The notes beneath the pieces were generated by a model. The model saw only the letters and a program-made list of their open reading frames with translations, was not told where the DNA came from and ran no database searches. The position numbers and the translations under genes were made by a program. From Candidatus Avelusimicrobium stercoris (GTDB lineage: Bacteria > Elusimicrobiota > Elusimicrobia > Elusimicrobiales > Elusimicrobiaceae): a stretch of 64,000 nt of DNA. The DNA lies in NCBI GenBank assembly GCA_002432025.1, contig DJFE01000019.1:101897-165896 (forward strand). The letters run 5' to 3'. Numbering within the stretch: the stretch's first letter is position 1; every line of letters starts with the position of its first letter. Positions 1 to 7,740 of this stretch are shown piece after piece.

Positions 1-1
1 A

Positions 2-703
2 GGCCTTGGGAAAAGTTGGTTGGAAAGCGGCCTGTGCGATGCCGTACTTTGCGGCGGAACGGACGAGATAAATTTAATTCCCTATGACGGTTTTATCCGC
101 TTATTGGTGGCTTCCAAGGATAAGTGCAAACCCTTTGATAAGAACCGTAACGGCATTAACATTGGCGAAGGGGCGGCGGCGCTGCTGCTTGTCAGCCCGC
201 AACTAAAAGAACAATTTTCCCTTACGCCACAAGGTTTTATATTAGGCTACGGCAATGCGTGCGACGCGTTCCACCCCACCGCGCCGGACCCTGAAGGAAA
301 AGGCCTTAAAAAGGCCATAAATTTTGCTTTAAAGGAAGCGGAACTCTCCGCCGCCGATTTGGCCTTTGTAAACGCGCACGGTACGGCAAGCCAAGCCAAT
401 GACTCCGCCGAAGCCGCCGCCTTCCGCGCGGTATTGCCGGGCGTGCCCGTATGGGGTTCCAAGGGCGTTACAGGCCACACCTTGGGCGCCGCGGGAGCGT
501 TGGAAGCCGTACTCACTTTAACAGCCTTAAACCGCCGATTGCTTCCCCCTACGTCGGGCTTTACAACGCAGGATGAAGCCCTGCAACTTATTCCAACCGT
601 TTCCAAAGAACCCCTTTCCAAAAAAGCGGCTATCAGCGATTCCTTGGCCTTTGGCGGGTGCAACGCGGCCCTTGTCTTGGGCGCGGAGGATTACAATGGG
701 TAA
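2..703 (+). CDS. Beta-ketoacyl-ACP synthase (KAS II/FabF-like), C-terminal part, cut by window edge
   Basis: The reading frame is open to the window edge, so this is the C-terminal ~233 residues of a condensing enzyme; the active-site Cys lies outside. The catalytic His is in VNAHGTASQANDSAE and the Lys and second His are in SKGVTGHTLGAAG, with GEGAAALLLVS before them; these are the thiolase-fold landmarks of FabF-type ketosynthases, which extend an acyl-ACP by Claisen condensation with malonyl-ACP. The next gene starts inside its last codons (8-nt overlap), and a ketosynthase-like protein and an acyl ligase follow, an arrangement seen in aryl-polyene and related polyene/fatty-acyl clusters rather than in housekeeping fab operons. 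The cluster assignment is inference; the family call is firm. Confidence 0.85.
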   Translation, partial: GLGKSWLESGLCDAVLCGGTDEINLIPYDGFIRLLVASKDKCKPFDKNRNGINIGEGAAALLLVSPQLKEQFSLTPQGFILGYGNACDAFHPTAPDPEGKGLKKAINFALKEAELSAADLAFVNAHGTASQANDSAEAAAFRAVLPGVPVWGSKGVTGHTLGAAGALEAVLTLTALNRRLLPPTSGFTTQDEALQLIPTVSKEPLSKKAAISDSLAFGGCNAALVLGAEDYNG

Positions 704-1478
704 ACTTTTTATTAACGGTTTTTCTTATTTACTGGGCGACGCGACGGCGGAAGATTTTGCGCCCTTTGCCCAACCGCGCCAACTGCGCCGTATGGAAGCC
801 ATTGCCAAAAATGCGCTGTTGTGTTCGTTCCGCGCATTTGAACAGGCGGGAATAGATCCGGCTAGTCCCAAGGAAACCGGGCTTAGCGTGGCTGTCGGGG
901 CGGGCTCCCTGGAAAGCACCTGCAAATTTATGGACACCATTATTGCAGACGGTGATGAACTTTCTTCCCCCACCGCCTTTGCGGGCTCCGTGCATAATTC
1001 TACGGCGCATACCTTGTCCGTTTTCCTGCATTTATCGGGCCCCAGCGTTACCACGGGTCAGTTTGATTTTTCCTTTGCCGGAGCCTTACTGACGGCCCAG
1101 CAATTTATGGAGCGCGGCCTGTGCCCGGACGTGTTGGTGTCGGTGGCCGAGGATATTAACCCCGTAGCCGCCGAAATTGCGCCTAAATATCCCGCGCTTT
1201 TTGCGCCTGTGGTGCGTCCAGGCACTTTTACACGCGCCGCGGCCGCGTTTGCGGTGTCTTTAAAACCAACGGCGCATACTTTGTTTACTGTTACCAAATT
1301 TGAATTTACCCGCACGGATAATAAAATAGCCCTCGCGCAAACTGCGTATTCGTCCGCCGCGTATAATGCGGTGGAGACGGCGCGCTTGTTATCGGTGGGA
1401 AAAGCCTTTTCTCTGCGGGATATCTTTGCCGGGGCGGAAATGATTTTGGAGGCGGAGCCTTATGTTACTGTTAAATGA
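696..1478 (+). CDS. Ketosynthase-like protein (beta-ketoacyl synthase N-terminal-domain type, probable chain-length-factor partner)
   Basis: 260 residues starting at ATG 696, which overlaps the end of the upstream ketosynthase. It resembles the N-terminal half of ketosynthases (LSVAVGAGSLEST, PTAFAGSVHNSTAHTLSVFLHLSGPS, SFAGALLTAQQFMERG), but at the position expected for the nucleophile Cys the sequence reads FDFSFAGA, with no Cys, and the C-terminal His/Lys half is absent. Such short, catalytically dead ketosynthase-like proteins pair with an active ketosynthase in aryl-polyene systems, where the pair sets chain length. That role is inferred from neighbours. Translational coupling on both sides (8-nt overlap upstream, 17-nt overlap downstream) supports one operon. 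Confidence 0.7.
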   Translation: MGKLFINGFSYLLGDATAEDFAPFAQPRQLRRMEAIAKNALLCSFRAFEQAGIDPASPKETGLSVAVGAGSLESTCKFMDTIIADGDELSSPTAFAGSVHNSTAHTLSVFLHLSGPSVTTGQFDFSFAGALLTAQQFMERGLCPDVLVSVAEDINPVAAEIAPKYPALFAPVVRPGTFTRAAAAFAVSLKPTAHTLFTVTKFEFTRTDNKIALAQTAYSSAAYNAVETARLLSVGKAFSLRDIFAGAEMILEAEPYVTVK

Positions 1479-2598
1479 CGTAAAACGCATACTGACGGAT
1501 ATGTTTCGCACGGAGTTGGCCCGCAAAAAGGCGGATGCCTTGGCCGTGTTTGACGAAAATAGCCAAGCGGATTTTTTTGAACGGGTGCCGCAGGATATTT
1601 TAAAAACCGTGTCCGATAAGGCCGCTATTTTTTTCGGCTACGAACCACGCGTGTTTTCGTCCTTGGATTTGATGACGGATTACGCCTACGCCGCGTTTTT
1701 GCACGGGCGGAAACTTACCTTTTTGACCTCGGGCAGTACGGGTACGCCCAAACGCTGTATTCACACGCTTGCAATGATTGAAGAAGAAGCCTACGGCGTG
1801 GCGCCAGACTTTAAAGGGGTTAAGCGCGTGGTTTCGCTGGTGCCGTCTAACCATATGTACGGATTTACCTTTACCGTTACGCTCCCGCACGCCTTAAATG
1901 TTCCCGCGCTGGTGTTGCCCGCATTGCCTACCCAACCGTGGAGCGACATTTTGCAAGAGGGCGATTTGATAGCCGGGTTCCCCCTGTTTTGGAACTATTG
2001 GGCCCGCTTGGAAAATCCGTTCCCTAAGGGCGTACACGCAATGTCTTCCACCGCGCCTTGCAAAAAGGAAATTATAGACGCCTTGTATAGCCTGGGGGCT
2101 TCGCAATTTACCGAAATTTACGGCGCAAGCGAAACGGGCGCCATTGCCCGCCGCCACCATAGCACGGATGCCTTTGAATTATTCCCGTTTTGGGACGTAT
2201 CTTTGACGGATGACCAACCGCAGATTAAACGCAAAAGCCAAAATAGTTGGCTTACCTTGCCTGATGAAGTGGAAACTACACAGGGTCGCTTTTTAATTCC
2301 CATAAAACGTAGCGACGCGTGCGTGCAGGTGGCCGGGATAAATGTTTTTCCCAAGCGGGTGGAAGAGGTCCTTGCCGCGCATCCGGCGGTAAAGGCTTGC
2401 CGCGTGCGTTTAATGCGCCCCGAAGAAGGCGAGCGGTTAAAGGCGTTTATCGTGCTGAACGAAGGCTATACCCAAGAGCATTTGGGTATCATCCGCACCT
2501 ATCTGGCCCAGCGCCTGACCGTACACGAATTGCCGCGCACCTTCACCTTCGGGAGCGAACTCCCTGTTTCCGCAATGGGCAAGGACGCTGATTGGTAA
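1462..2598 (+). CDS. AMP-forming acyl/aryl-CoA (or ACP) ligase
   Basis: 378 residues from ATG 1462, with a GGAG ribosome site at about 1448 inside the preceding gene. The adenylate-forming P-loop is LTSGSTGTPK (about residue 87), followed by the A5-type motif EIYGASETGAIA and the C-terminal GKDADW that ends in the region of the catalytic Lys loop. This family activates carboxylic acids as acyl adenylates and passes them to CoA or a carrier protein. At 378 residues it is shorter than stand-alone acyl-CoA synthetases (about 500) and matches the compact ligases of aryl-polyene-like clusters, where it would load the starter acid. It is the last gene of its operon, followed by a strong terminator. 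Substrate is not visible from sequence. Confidence 0.75.
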   Translation: MLLLNDVKRILTDMFRTELARKKADALAVFDENSQADFFERVPQDILKTVSDKAAIFFGYEPRVFSSLDLMTDYAYAAFLHGRKLTFLTSGSTGTPKRCIHTLAMIEEEAYGVAPDFKGVKRVVSLVPSNHMYGFTFTVTLPHALNVPALVLPALPTQPWSDILQEGDLIAGFPLFWNYWARLENPFPKGVHAMSSTAPCKKEIIDALYSLGASQFTEIYGASETGAIARRHHSTDAFELFPFWDVSLTDDQPQIKRKSQNSWLTLPDEVETTQGRFLIPIKRSDACVQVAGINVFPKRVEEVLAAHPAVKACRVRLMRPEEGERLKAFIVLNEGYTQEHLGIIRTYLAQRLTVHELPRTFTFGSELPVSAMGKDADW

Positions 2599-2646
2599 AG
2601 AAAAAACAAACGGCTTTGGCCTAGTGCTTTTTATTTTAGAAACTGC

Positions 2647-2675
2647 AAAACCCCGCCCAAAAGGCGGGGTTTTTG
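2647..2675 (+). terminator. Rho-independent terminator of the ketosynthase/ligase operon
   Basis: CCCCGCC (2651-2657) pairs with GGCGGGG (2663-2669) around a short A-rich loop, followed by TTTTT. It sits 50 nt after the ligase stop codon. The A-run before the stem extends the pairing. Confidence 0.9.
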
Positions 2676-2687
2676 CTTTCTAGGGGG

Positions 2688-2716
2688 CTGACACGGCGGA
2701 AAATTTGTGTTACAAT
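2688..2716 (+). promoter_or_regulatory. Candidate distal sigma-70 promoter of the giant exported protein gene
   Basis: CTGACA (2688-2693), 17 nt, TACAAT (2711-2716), with TGT just before the -10 (extended -10). A transcript from here would start near 2723 and carry the whole inverted-repeat region 2735-2798 in a leader of about 130 nt. A second promoter lies closer to the gene (2785-2813), so this one may be an additional start. Confidence 0.55.
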
Positions 2717-2734
2717 AATAATTGTAAGCCACTA

Positions 2735-2813
2735 CCGACGGAGATAGGCCCAAGGGCCCATATACAAAATGGGACCTTTGGCCCTTGTTATCCGTCGGGT
2801 TTTGTGATACTAT
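2735..2813 (+). promoter_or_regulatory. Shared promoter element (copy A) with flanking inverted repeat, upstream of the 1529-aa protein
   Basis: The block GGGACCTTTGGCCCTTGTTA (2771-2790) ends in a -35 box TTGTTA (2785-2790); 17 nt later is an extended -10, TGA-TACTAT (2808-2813). An almost identical block at the same spacing precedes the exported protease (minus strand, 17010-16991) and, more diverged, the second giant exported protein (29970-29989). Here the element is also enclosed by an 8-bp inverted repeat, CCGACGGA (2735-2742) and TCCGTCGG (2791-2798), with GGGCCCAT and ATGGGACC nested inside. The transcript would start near 2820, 34 nt before ATG 2854. The repeated architecture points to a common regulator; this is inference. 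Confidence 0.65.
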
Positions 2814-2853
2814 GAAGATATAAGTATTAGTGTGCTTATTGGGAGACAAGTAT

Positions 2854-5800
2854 ATGAATAAATTAATCTCGTTAGTTTTAAGTTTTACGCTCATCTTCGG
2901 GAGTTTTACACCTTCCTTTGCCCAGTTGTATAAAGTACCCAAAAACGGTGGCAAAGCGGTAAAATCTGCCGAAAAGGCCGCCGAAGCCGCCGGAAAACAA
3001 GCCGGCAAAGCGGCTGCCGCCCGCGCCGGAGCCAGTGCCCGGGTAAAGGTAAAGGGTGTTGTCCCTGGGGGCCTTATTACTACCCCAAATGTTACACCGT
3101 CCTATGGGCAAGGTTCCGTTACTCCCAGCGGAATTGTCGCTCCTACGGTTGGTGTAAACCCGCAGTTGTCTGCCACGTTGAACAGAAGTATTGATGCTGC
3201 ACAAGCCGCGGCTGCGGCCGTTCCCTCTAAAACCTTAAAAGAAGTCAACACCCTTTTGGACGGAAAGGAATTTTCCTCCAAGGATGCGGGCGACGTATTT
3301 AAACAAATTTTTAATGTTCAGCGCACCGTTTCCGCCCACGACCAACTGCTGTTAAACGCTTATATGCGCGTAACGGTGGAGAAGGGCTTTGCCACTACGC
3401 AAAAACAGGCCTCTCTTGCCAAAGAAACGTATGTGCGCGTTCTGCGCGGCTACCACTCTTCTTCTGCTTTAAACAGAGACGTAACAATGGCGGATATCGG
3501 CCGTCTGCCCGCTAATTCCGATGGGCTTAAAGACTTGTCCGCTTGGGGCCAGGCAATGGCTGCCGCCGCGGATTTGGGCTTTTACGGTTCCGCCAAGGAC
3601 GCCTCCCTTTTATTAGATACTTATAACAAAACCCCCCAAGCCTTAAAAACGTTCAGCGAGGTGGTCATCGGCCGCTCGCTCCTTACGTTGCAGGCGTATG
3701 AGGGGCTTGAAAAATTGGCCCAACTTTCCGCGATTAACGGTAAATTGTATGGCGATTTTTGGGCTGGTGTCAGCCAATATGTTACGGCTAACAATCTGCC
3801 CGTAACGCTCCCCCAGGTAACCGCCGCGCAAATGAACTCCGCCAAATTGGCCCCCAATGCGGGCACGGCGCTTACTTATTGGAGCAAATTAAACGCCCGC
3901 CACTTGGACGCTTCCGCCAAAGGTACGGCCGATTGGGTAGCCTTAAACGGTAAAAAAGGCCAAATTGTGGCGGACCCGGCAGCCGAAACCGCTGCTAAAC
4001 CTGCGGGCGCCGCAACGCCGAAAGTAGATGTAAAACTGGGCGACATTACCTTGCCGGATGGGTTGCACGTGGCTTATACGCCTGCTGCTACGGAAGGCGA
4101 AGCCGCCGTGGCCGAAACGCCTGCCGCTTCCTCCAATGCTGGCACGGTATATAGCAGCGTCGTTCCGGTCAGCCCCAAATGGCTGAGCAAAGTAACGAGC
4201 CGCGTGCGCGACTGGTTCACCCACGATGCCGAAAGCGCCGCCAATAATACGGCTTTAAACATTTTATCCAAAGAATACCCCTTGGCCACGCAGTTGCGCA
4301 CTATTTTGGAAAGCGCCGCCGCGCAAAAGTACAAAGAAGAGGCGTTAGTGTCCTTGTATAACCAAGGTAAATTTAACGAAGCCATCAGCAAAATGCCGGT
4401 GGAAACCCAACGCTGGATTGAATCTAAAAAAGAAAATCCCGAAGAATTGGGTAAGGCGTTGTATCACTTGTATGCTTCCCAATCGTTAAATACGGCAATT
4501 GCCGCGGTGTCCGATGCTATGGCACAATCTTCCTTTGAAAAGGAATTGGAAACGATTATTTCCGATCCGAATTGGGAAAAGAAAGTCCAAAGTGCGTGGG
4601 ATAATGTAAAAGTTTTGCCCTTGGAAACGGAAAGTTTTGCGGGTATCGTACCGTCTATGCCCGATATCAACGAAAAGTTAATCGTTTCCTCTTGCCGCCC
4701 GACGGGCTTTGCGTCCAAGAACAGAATTACGGGTAAAGAAACCAAAAAAGGCGTCTTCTATTCCAACAATATTCCGTTCTATTACCGCTCCGCCTCCGGC
4801 AAACTCAGCAGCGCCCCGGTGGGCATTTTGTCCCAGCCGCACGCTTCTTGGTACAGCCGCTTTTTGTCCAAATTTGGTTTGTCTGAAAAACCGGGCTTGG
4901 TTATCCCCAAAGGCTTTGTACTTGCCTTGGACGAATCCGGCCAGTGGAAATATGTAATGCCGTCCGGCAATTTGGCCGCGGTCCGCGCGAACAAACGCTC
5001 CGCCAAACTTTTGGAAGAAATCCAGGCCAATGGTTCTGTACAGGTTCCGCTTGATACGCCGTATAACTCTACTGATATGTTGGCTATGGCCAATATGTTG
5101 GAAAAGAACCCAGGCCTCAACTTGGAACTTAAACTCAACGAGCCGCACTCTTTAAGACAGTTCCTGACCTTGCACGCTTACTTTGTGGGCAATGACGCCG
5201 GTGCCTCTTTGACGGGTCCGTTTAAATCGGCCTTGAAATCTCTGCCAGGTTATTCGGGCTTGATGTCCAACTTGGTCAGTGGTATCGGGTATTTTACCCC
5301 GTTAGTGGCAGCCAAATTGATGCCGCTTATGACGAAAATCGGCCATAAAAACACGATTCAGTTGATTTATGGCGGCGCCGCTGCGGCTTTGACCTTCGCC
5401 TTAGTGGGCCTTGGGATGTATGGTACGATAGATGTAAAGACCTTGTCCTTGCTCTCGCTGTCTTTGCCGACGGTAGCTCTTGTGTTGGGCGCGAGTATGG
5501 CCAATACGTCTATTCAGACCTTGCTTAACTACTATAAGAACCCGGTTGCCCGCACGGCGGCGCACTTGGACTTCTCTGAAAATAAACAATGGTCCCGCTT
5601 GGCCTTAACGGCGGCTACGGGTGCGTTGGCCTCTATCGGATTAAACTTTACGATTGTTGTGCCGGTAGGCCTTGCGCTGTTGGCCGCGTCCGAAATGCTC
5701 TTCCTCAATACGCCTATTTACAAAATGGGTAAAGGCGTAAAGGCGTCCGGCAAAGTTGCGGAAAAAGCCGCTGCCAAAGTGCCGGAAGTTTCCAAAGAAC

Positions 5801-7443
5801 AACTGGCTAAGGAAGAAGCCGAAGATAAGGCCTTATATAAACAGAATTTTAGAAATACGCGCGACGTGAAAGACATTGCCAGCCGTGTGAAATTGGTGTA
5901 TGCCAGTTATGCGGCCAGTTTGATGATGCTTTCCCAGGATGCTAACGCTGTGCTTGGTAACGATGTTGGGCAATGGTTGGTGGCCGGCTTTATGTTTGCC
6001 ACGGCTATGACCCGTAAGTTTGCCTCTAAACAGGTTTCCAGCAAGAAAATGACGGACGACCAATTGACGGGCGCTTCGCTTCCGTTGTTGGCCGCCACGG
6101 CGGCTGGGATTGCCCTTATGCCGTATTCAGGCCCGTTGGCGTTAATTACGGCCGGTTTCGGTATTATGCACTATATGGCTACGGCTGTGCCCGGTCAGTT
6201 GGATTCCGTCCGCTTGCAGAATATGGTTTCTGCGGCAATGCAGAAGGAAAAGGTTGCCGTTCAGGAAAATACCTCTTTGACCGAAGCCGAAAAAGAGGCT
6301 CAGTTGAAACGCATTGAACGCCGCGAAAAAACTTGGGGCAGTTTGGCGGGTAAAGATTACTCCGTCTTTAACTCCCACGGTTTGATTGGTATTTTGACCG
6401 CTTCCGCTATCGCTTTCGGCTTTGCCGATATGGGGCCGCAGTGGGCGATGGACTTGGTGAATCAGGTATCTGCCTTGACGGGCAATGCGGGCGAAGGGTT
6501 TACCTTGGGGATGAACCGCATTATCTTGGGTTACTCCGCAGTAGTGGCGAGCATTTTGGCCGCGCGCAACTGGGGATTGACCAAGGACTTCTTGGGCCTG
6601 TTCCGCAAGACCAAGATTACGACCGAAACGATTGAAGCGGGCAAGGTTAATGCGGGTTCCTTCGGTATCAGCAAAAAGAACTCGTACAGACGCCTGTCCG
6701 AAGTGAACGGTACGCTTTCCAAACTGGAAAAACAAATGGTTGACTACGGCGTGAGTTCCGAGCATAAAATGACGGATATGCTCAAACAAATGACACAGTC
6801 TTACAACCGCTTGGTGGCCATCGGCGAAGTGGAAGGCAATTCTACGGTGATGCCGGCGTTGCAGAAGTTGCAGAACATTGTAAAGTCTTACGGGGTGATG
6901 TTGGAAAAGAACCACCTGTCCGTAATGCTTAACCGTGAATATAAGCAACTTTCCGATTCCTTGACGGGAATTGATACGACTGCCAAAGATACCAAATTGG
7001 CCTATGTGCCGGAAGGTATGTACAACGGACCGGTAATGTCCGAAGCCGCTAAACCGTGGTACGCCAGATTGATGCCCAAAAAGAAAGTCAAATCTATGGA
7101 CAAGGGCAGATTTGAAGATGTATTCGTACTGATTAACGAACTGGACCAGTTGGCCGCCGATATCAAACACGGCACTACCAGTGCGGGTACGTACAGATTG
7201 TTCATCCAGTACCAGAACGAAGCCAAACGCGCCTTGCAGGAATACGCCGAACTCAACCCGGCCGATTCCCCCCGCGTATTGGAACAAACCCAGCGCTTGA
7301 ACCGCATTTGCAGTGCGCTCAAAACGCTGGATAAGCACCACGACCTGTTGCAGGAAAACGCCGGACCGACCTCCGCGGCTGATATTTTACAGTTGCGCGA
7401 TGTGTTGAAAGGGTATCCGGATATGCCGGTTGCGGAGCATTAA
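2854..7443 (+). CDS. Giant exported polytopic membrane protein with MFS-like core, no recognised family
   Basis: Start ATG 2854 is chosen over GTG 2830 because GGGAGA lies 7 nt upstream and it gives a clean signal peptide (MNKLISLVLSFTLIFGSFTP, cleavage after SFAQ). The product is 1529 residues. Residues ~25-780 are soluble, Ala/Lys-rich at first, with many helical stretches. Residues ~790-960, ~1010-1130 and ~1180-1250 contain about ten hydrophobic helices separated by charged linkers, resembling a major-facilitator-type transporter core (for example the stretch around LVAAKLMPLMTKIGHKN). The last ~250 residues are soluble and coiled-coil-like. I recognise no named family. It is monocistronic, with its own promoters and terminator, and shares its promoter element with another giant protein at 30044. 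Function is unknown; an envelope role is inferred from export. Confidence 0.85.
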   Translation: MNKLISLVLSFTLIFGSFTPSFAQLYKVPKNGGKAVKSAEKAAEAAGKQAGKAAAARAGASARVKVKGVVPGGLITTPNVTPSYGQGSVTPSGIVAPTVGVNPQLSATLNRSIDAAQAAAAAVPSKTLKEVNTLLDGKEFSSKDAGDVFKQIFNVQRTVSAHDQLLLNAYMRVTVEKGFATTQKQASLAKETYVRVLRGYHSSSALNRDVTMADIGRLPANSDGLKDLSAWGQAMAAAADLGFYGSAKDASLLLDTYNKTPQALKTFSEVVIGRSLLTLQAYEGLEKLAQLSAINGKLYGDFWAGVSQYVTANNLPVTLPQVTAAQMNSAKLAPNAGTALTYWSKLNARHLDASAKGTADWVALNGKKGQIVADPAAETAAKPAGAATPKVDVKLGDITLPDGLHVAYTPAATEGEAAVAETPAASSNAGTVYSSVVPVSPKWLSKVTSRVRDWFTHDAESAANNTALNILSKEYPLATQLRTILESAAAQKYKEEALVSLYNQGKFNEAISKMPVETQRWIESKKENPEELGKALYHLYASQSLNTAIAAVSDAMAQSSFEKELETIISDPNWEKKVQSAWDNVKVLPLETESFAGIVPSMPDINEKLIVSSCRPTGFASKNRITGKETKKGVFYSNNIPFYYRSASGKLSSAPVGILSQPHASWYSRFLSKFGLSEKPGLVIPKGFVLALDESGQWKYVMPSGNLAAVRANKRSAKLLEEIQANGSVQVPLDTPYNSTDMLAMANMLEKNPGLNLELKLNEPHSLRQFLTLHAYFVGNDAGASLTGPFKSALKSLPGYSGLMSNLVSGIGYFTPLVAAKLMPLMTKIGHKNTIQLIYGGAAAALTFALVGLGMYGTIDVKTLSLLSLSLPTVALVLGASMANTSIQTLLNYYKNPVARTAAHLDFSENKQWSRLALTAATGALASIGLNFTIVVPVGLALLAASEMLFLNTPIYKMGKGVKASGKVAEKAAAKVPEVSKEQLAKEEAEDKALYKQNFRNTRDVKDIASRVKLVYASYAASLMMLSQDANAVLGNDVGQWLVAGFMFATAMTRKFASKQVSSKKMTDDQLTGASLPLLAATAAGIALMPYSGPLALITAGFGIMHYMATAVPGQLDSVRLQNMVSAAMQKEKVAVQENTSLTEAEKEAQLKRIERREKTWGSLAGKDYSVFNSHGLIGILTASAIAFGFADMGPQWAMDLVNQVSALTGNAGEGFTLGMNRIILGYSAVVASILAARNWGLTKDFLGLFRKTKITTETIEAGKVNAGSFGISKKNSYRRLSEVNGTLSKLEKQMVDYGVSSEHKMTDMLKQMTQSYNRLVAIGEVEGNSTVMPALQKLQNIVKSYGVMLEKNHLSVMLNREYKQLSDSLTGIDTTAKDTKLAYVPEGMYNGPVMSEAAKPWYARLMPKKKVKSMDKGRFEDVFVLINELDQLAADIKHGTTSAGTYRLFIQYQNEAKRALQEYAELNPADSPRVLEQTQRLNRICSALKTLDKHHDLLQENAGPTSAADILQLRDVLKGYPDMPVAEH

Positions 7444-7463
7444 ACAAGTTGTTTTTGACCTTA

Positions 7464-7493
7464 CCCCGGGCCTTAAAAAGCCCGGGGTTTTTT
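7464..7493 (+). terminator. Terminator of the 1529-aa protein gene
   Basis: CCCCGGGC (7464-7471) pairs with GCCCGGGG (7480-7487), followed by TTTTTT. It lies 20 nt after the stop codon. Confidence 0.92.
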
Positions 7494-7566
7494 GTGCGTA
7501 AAAATGGAGTCAAAAACGCATTAAAAAGCGCGCTAAAAAAATCTTTTTTACCGACGGTGAAAACAC

Positions 7567-7740
7567 TTGATTTTATACTCCCTATATATGTTATAATTGA
7601 TATGTAAGCAAATGATTTGCTTAAACTTCTGCATTACTGCTCGTCCACTTTCTAATCGAGGGAGCGCCCCGGCGGGAAGCCAGCGCCGGAGAGTGTTGAC
7701 GCGCGGCTTTTGCACGTTAAATTATAAATAGGAGACAAGA
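7567..7740 (+). promoter_or_regulatory. Promoter and 135-nt structured leader of the sugar-phosphate transporter
   Basis: An extended -10 (TGT-TATAAT, 7592-7597) with a weak TTGATT (7567-7572) at 19-nt spacing predicts a transcript start near 7604. The leader then begins with a perfect 9-bp-arm palindrome, TAAGCAAAT-G-ATTTGCTTA (7605-7623), and contains a second stem CCGGCG/CGCCGG near 7670-7690, before the ribosome site GGAGA and ATG 7741. The palindrome at the start site could be an operator, and the rest a cis-acting RNA. I do not recognise a known riboswitch consensus. Confidence 0.5.

Noticed and set aside
2771..2790. Sigma-54 promoter
   Set aside because: The block contains TTTGGCCC but not the TGGCAC-N5-TTGCA geometry, and a sigma-70-type -10 follows at 17 bp.
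2735..2798. Riboswitch in the leader of the 1529-aa gene
   Set aside because: No known consensus; the conserved block coincides with a -35 element and its spacer is fixed in three loci, which fits DNA-level control better.
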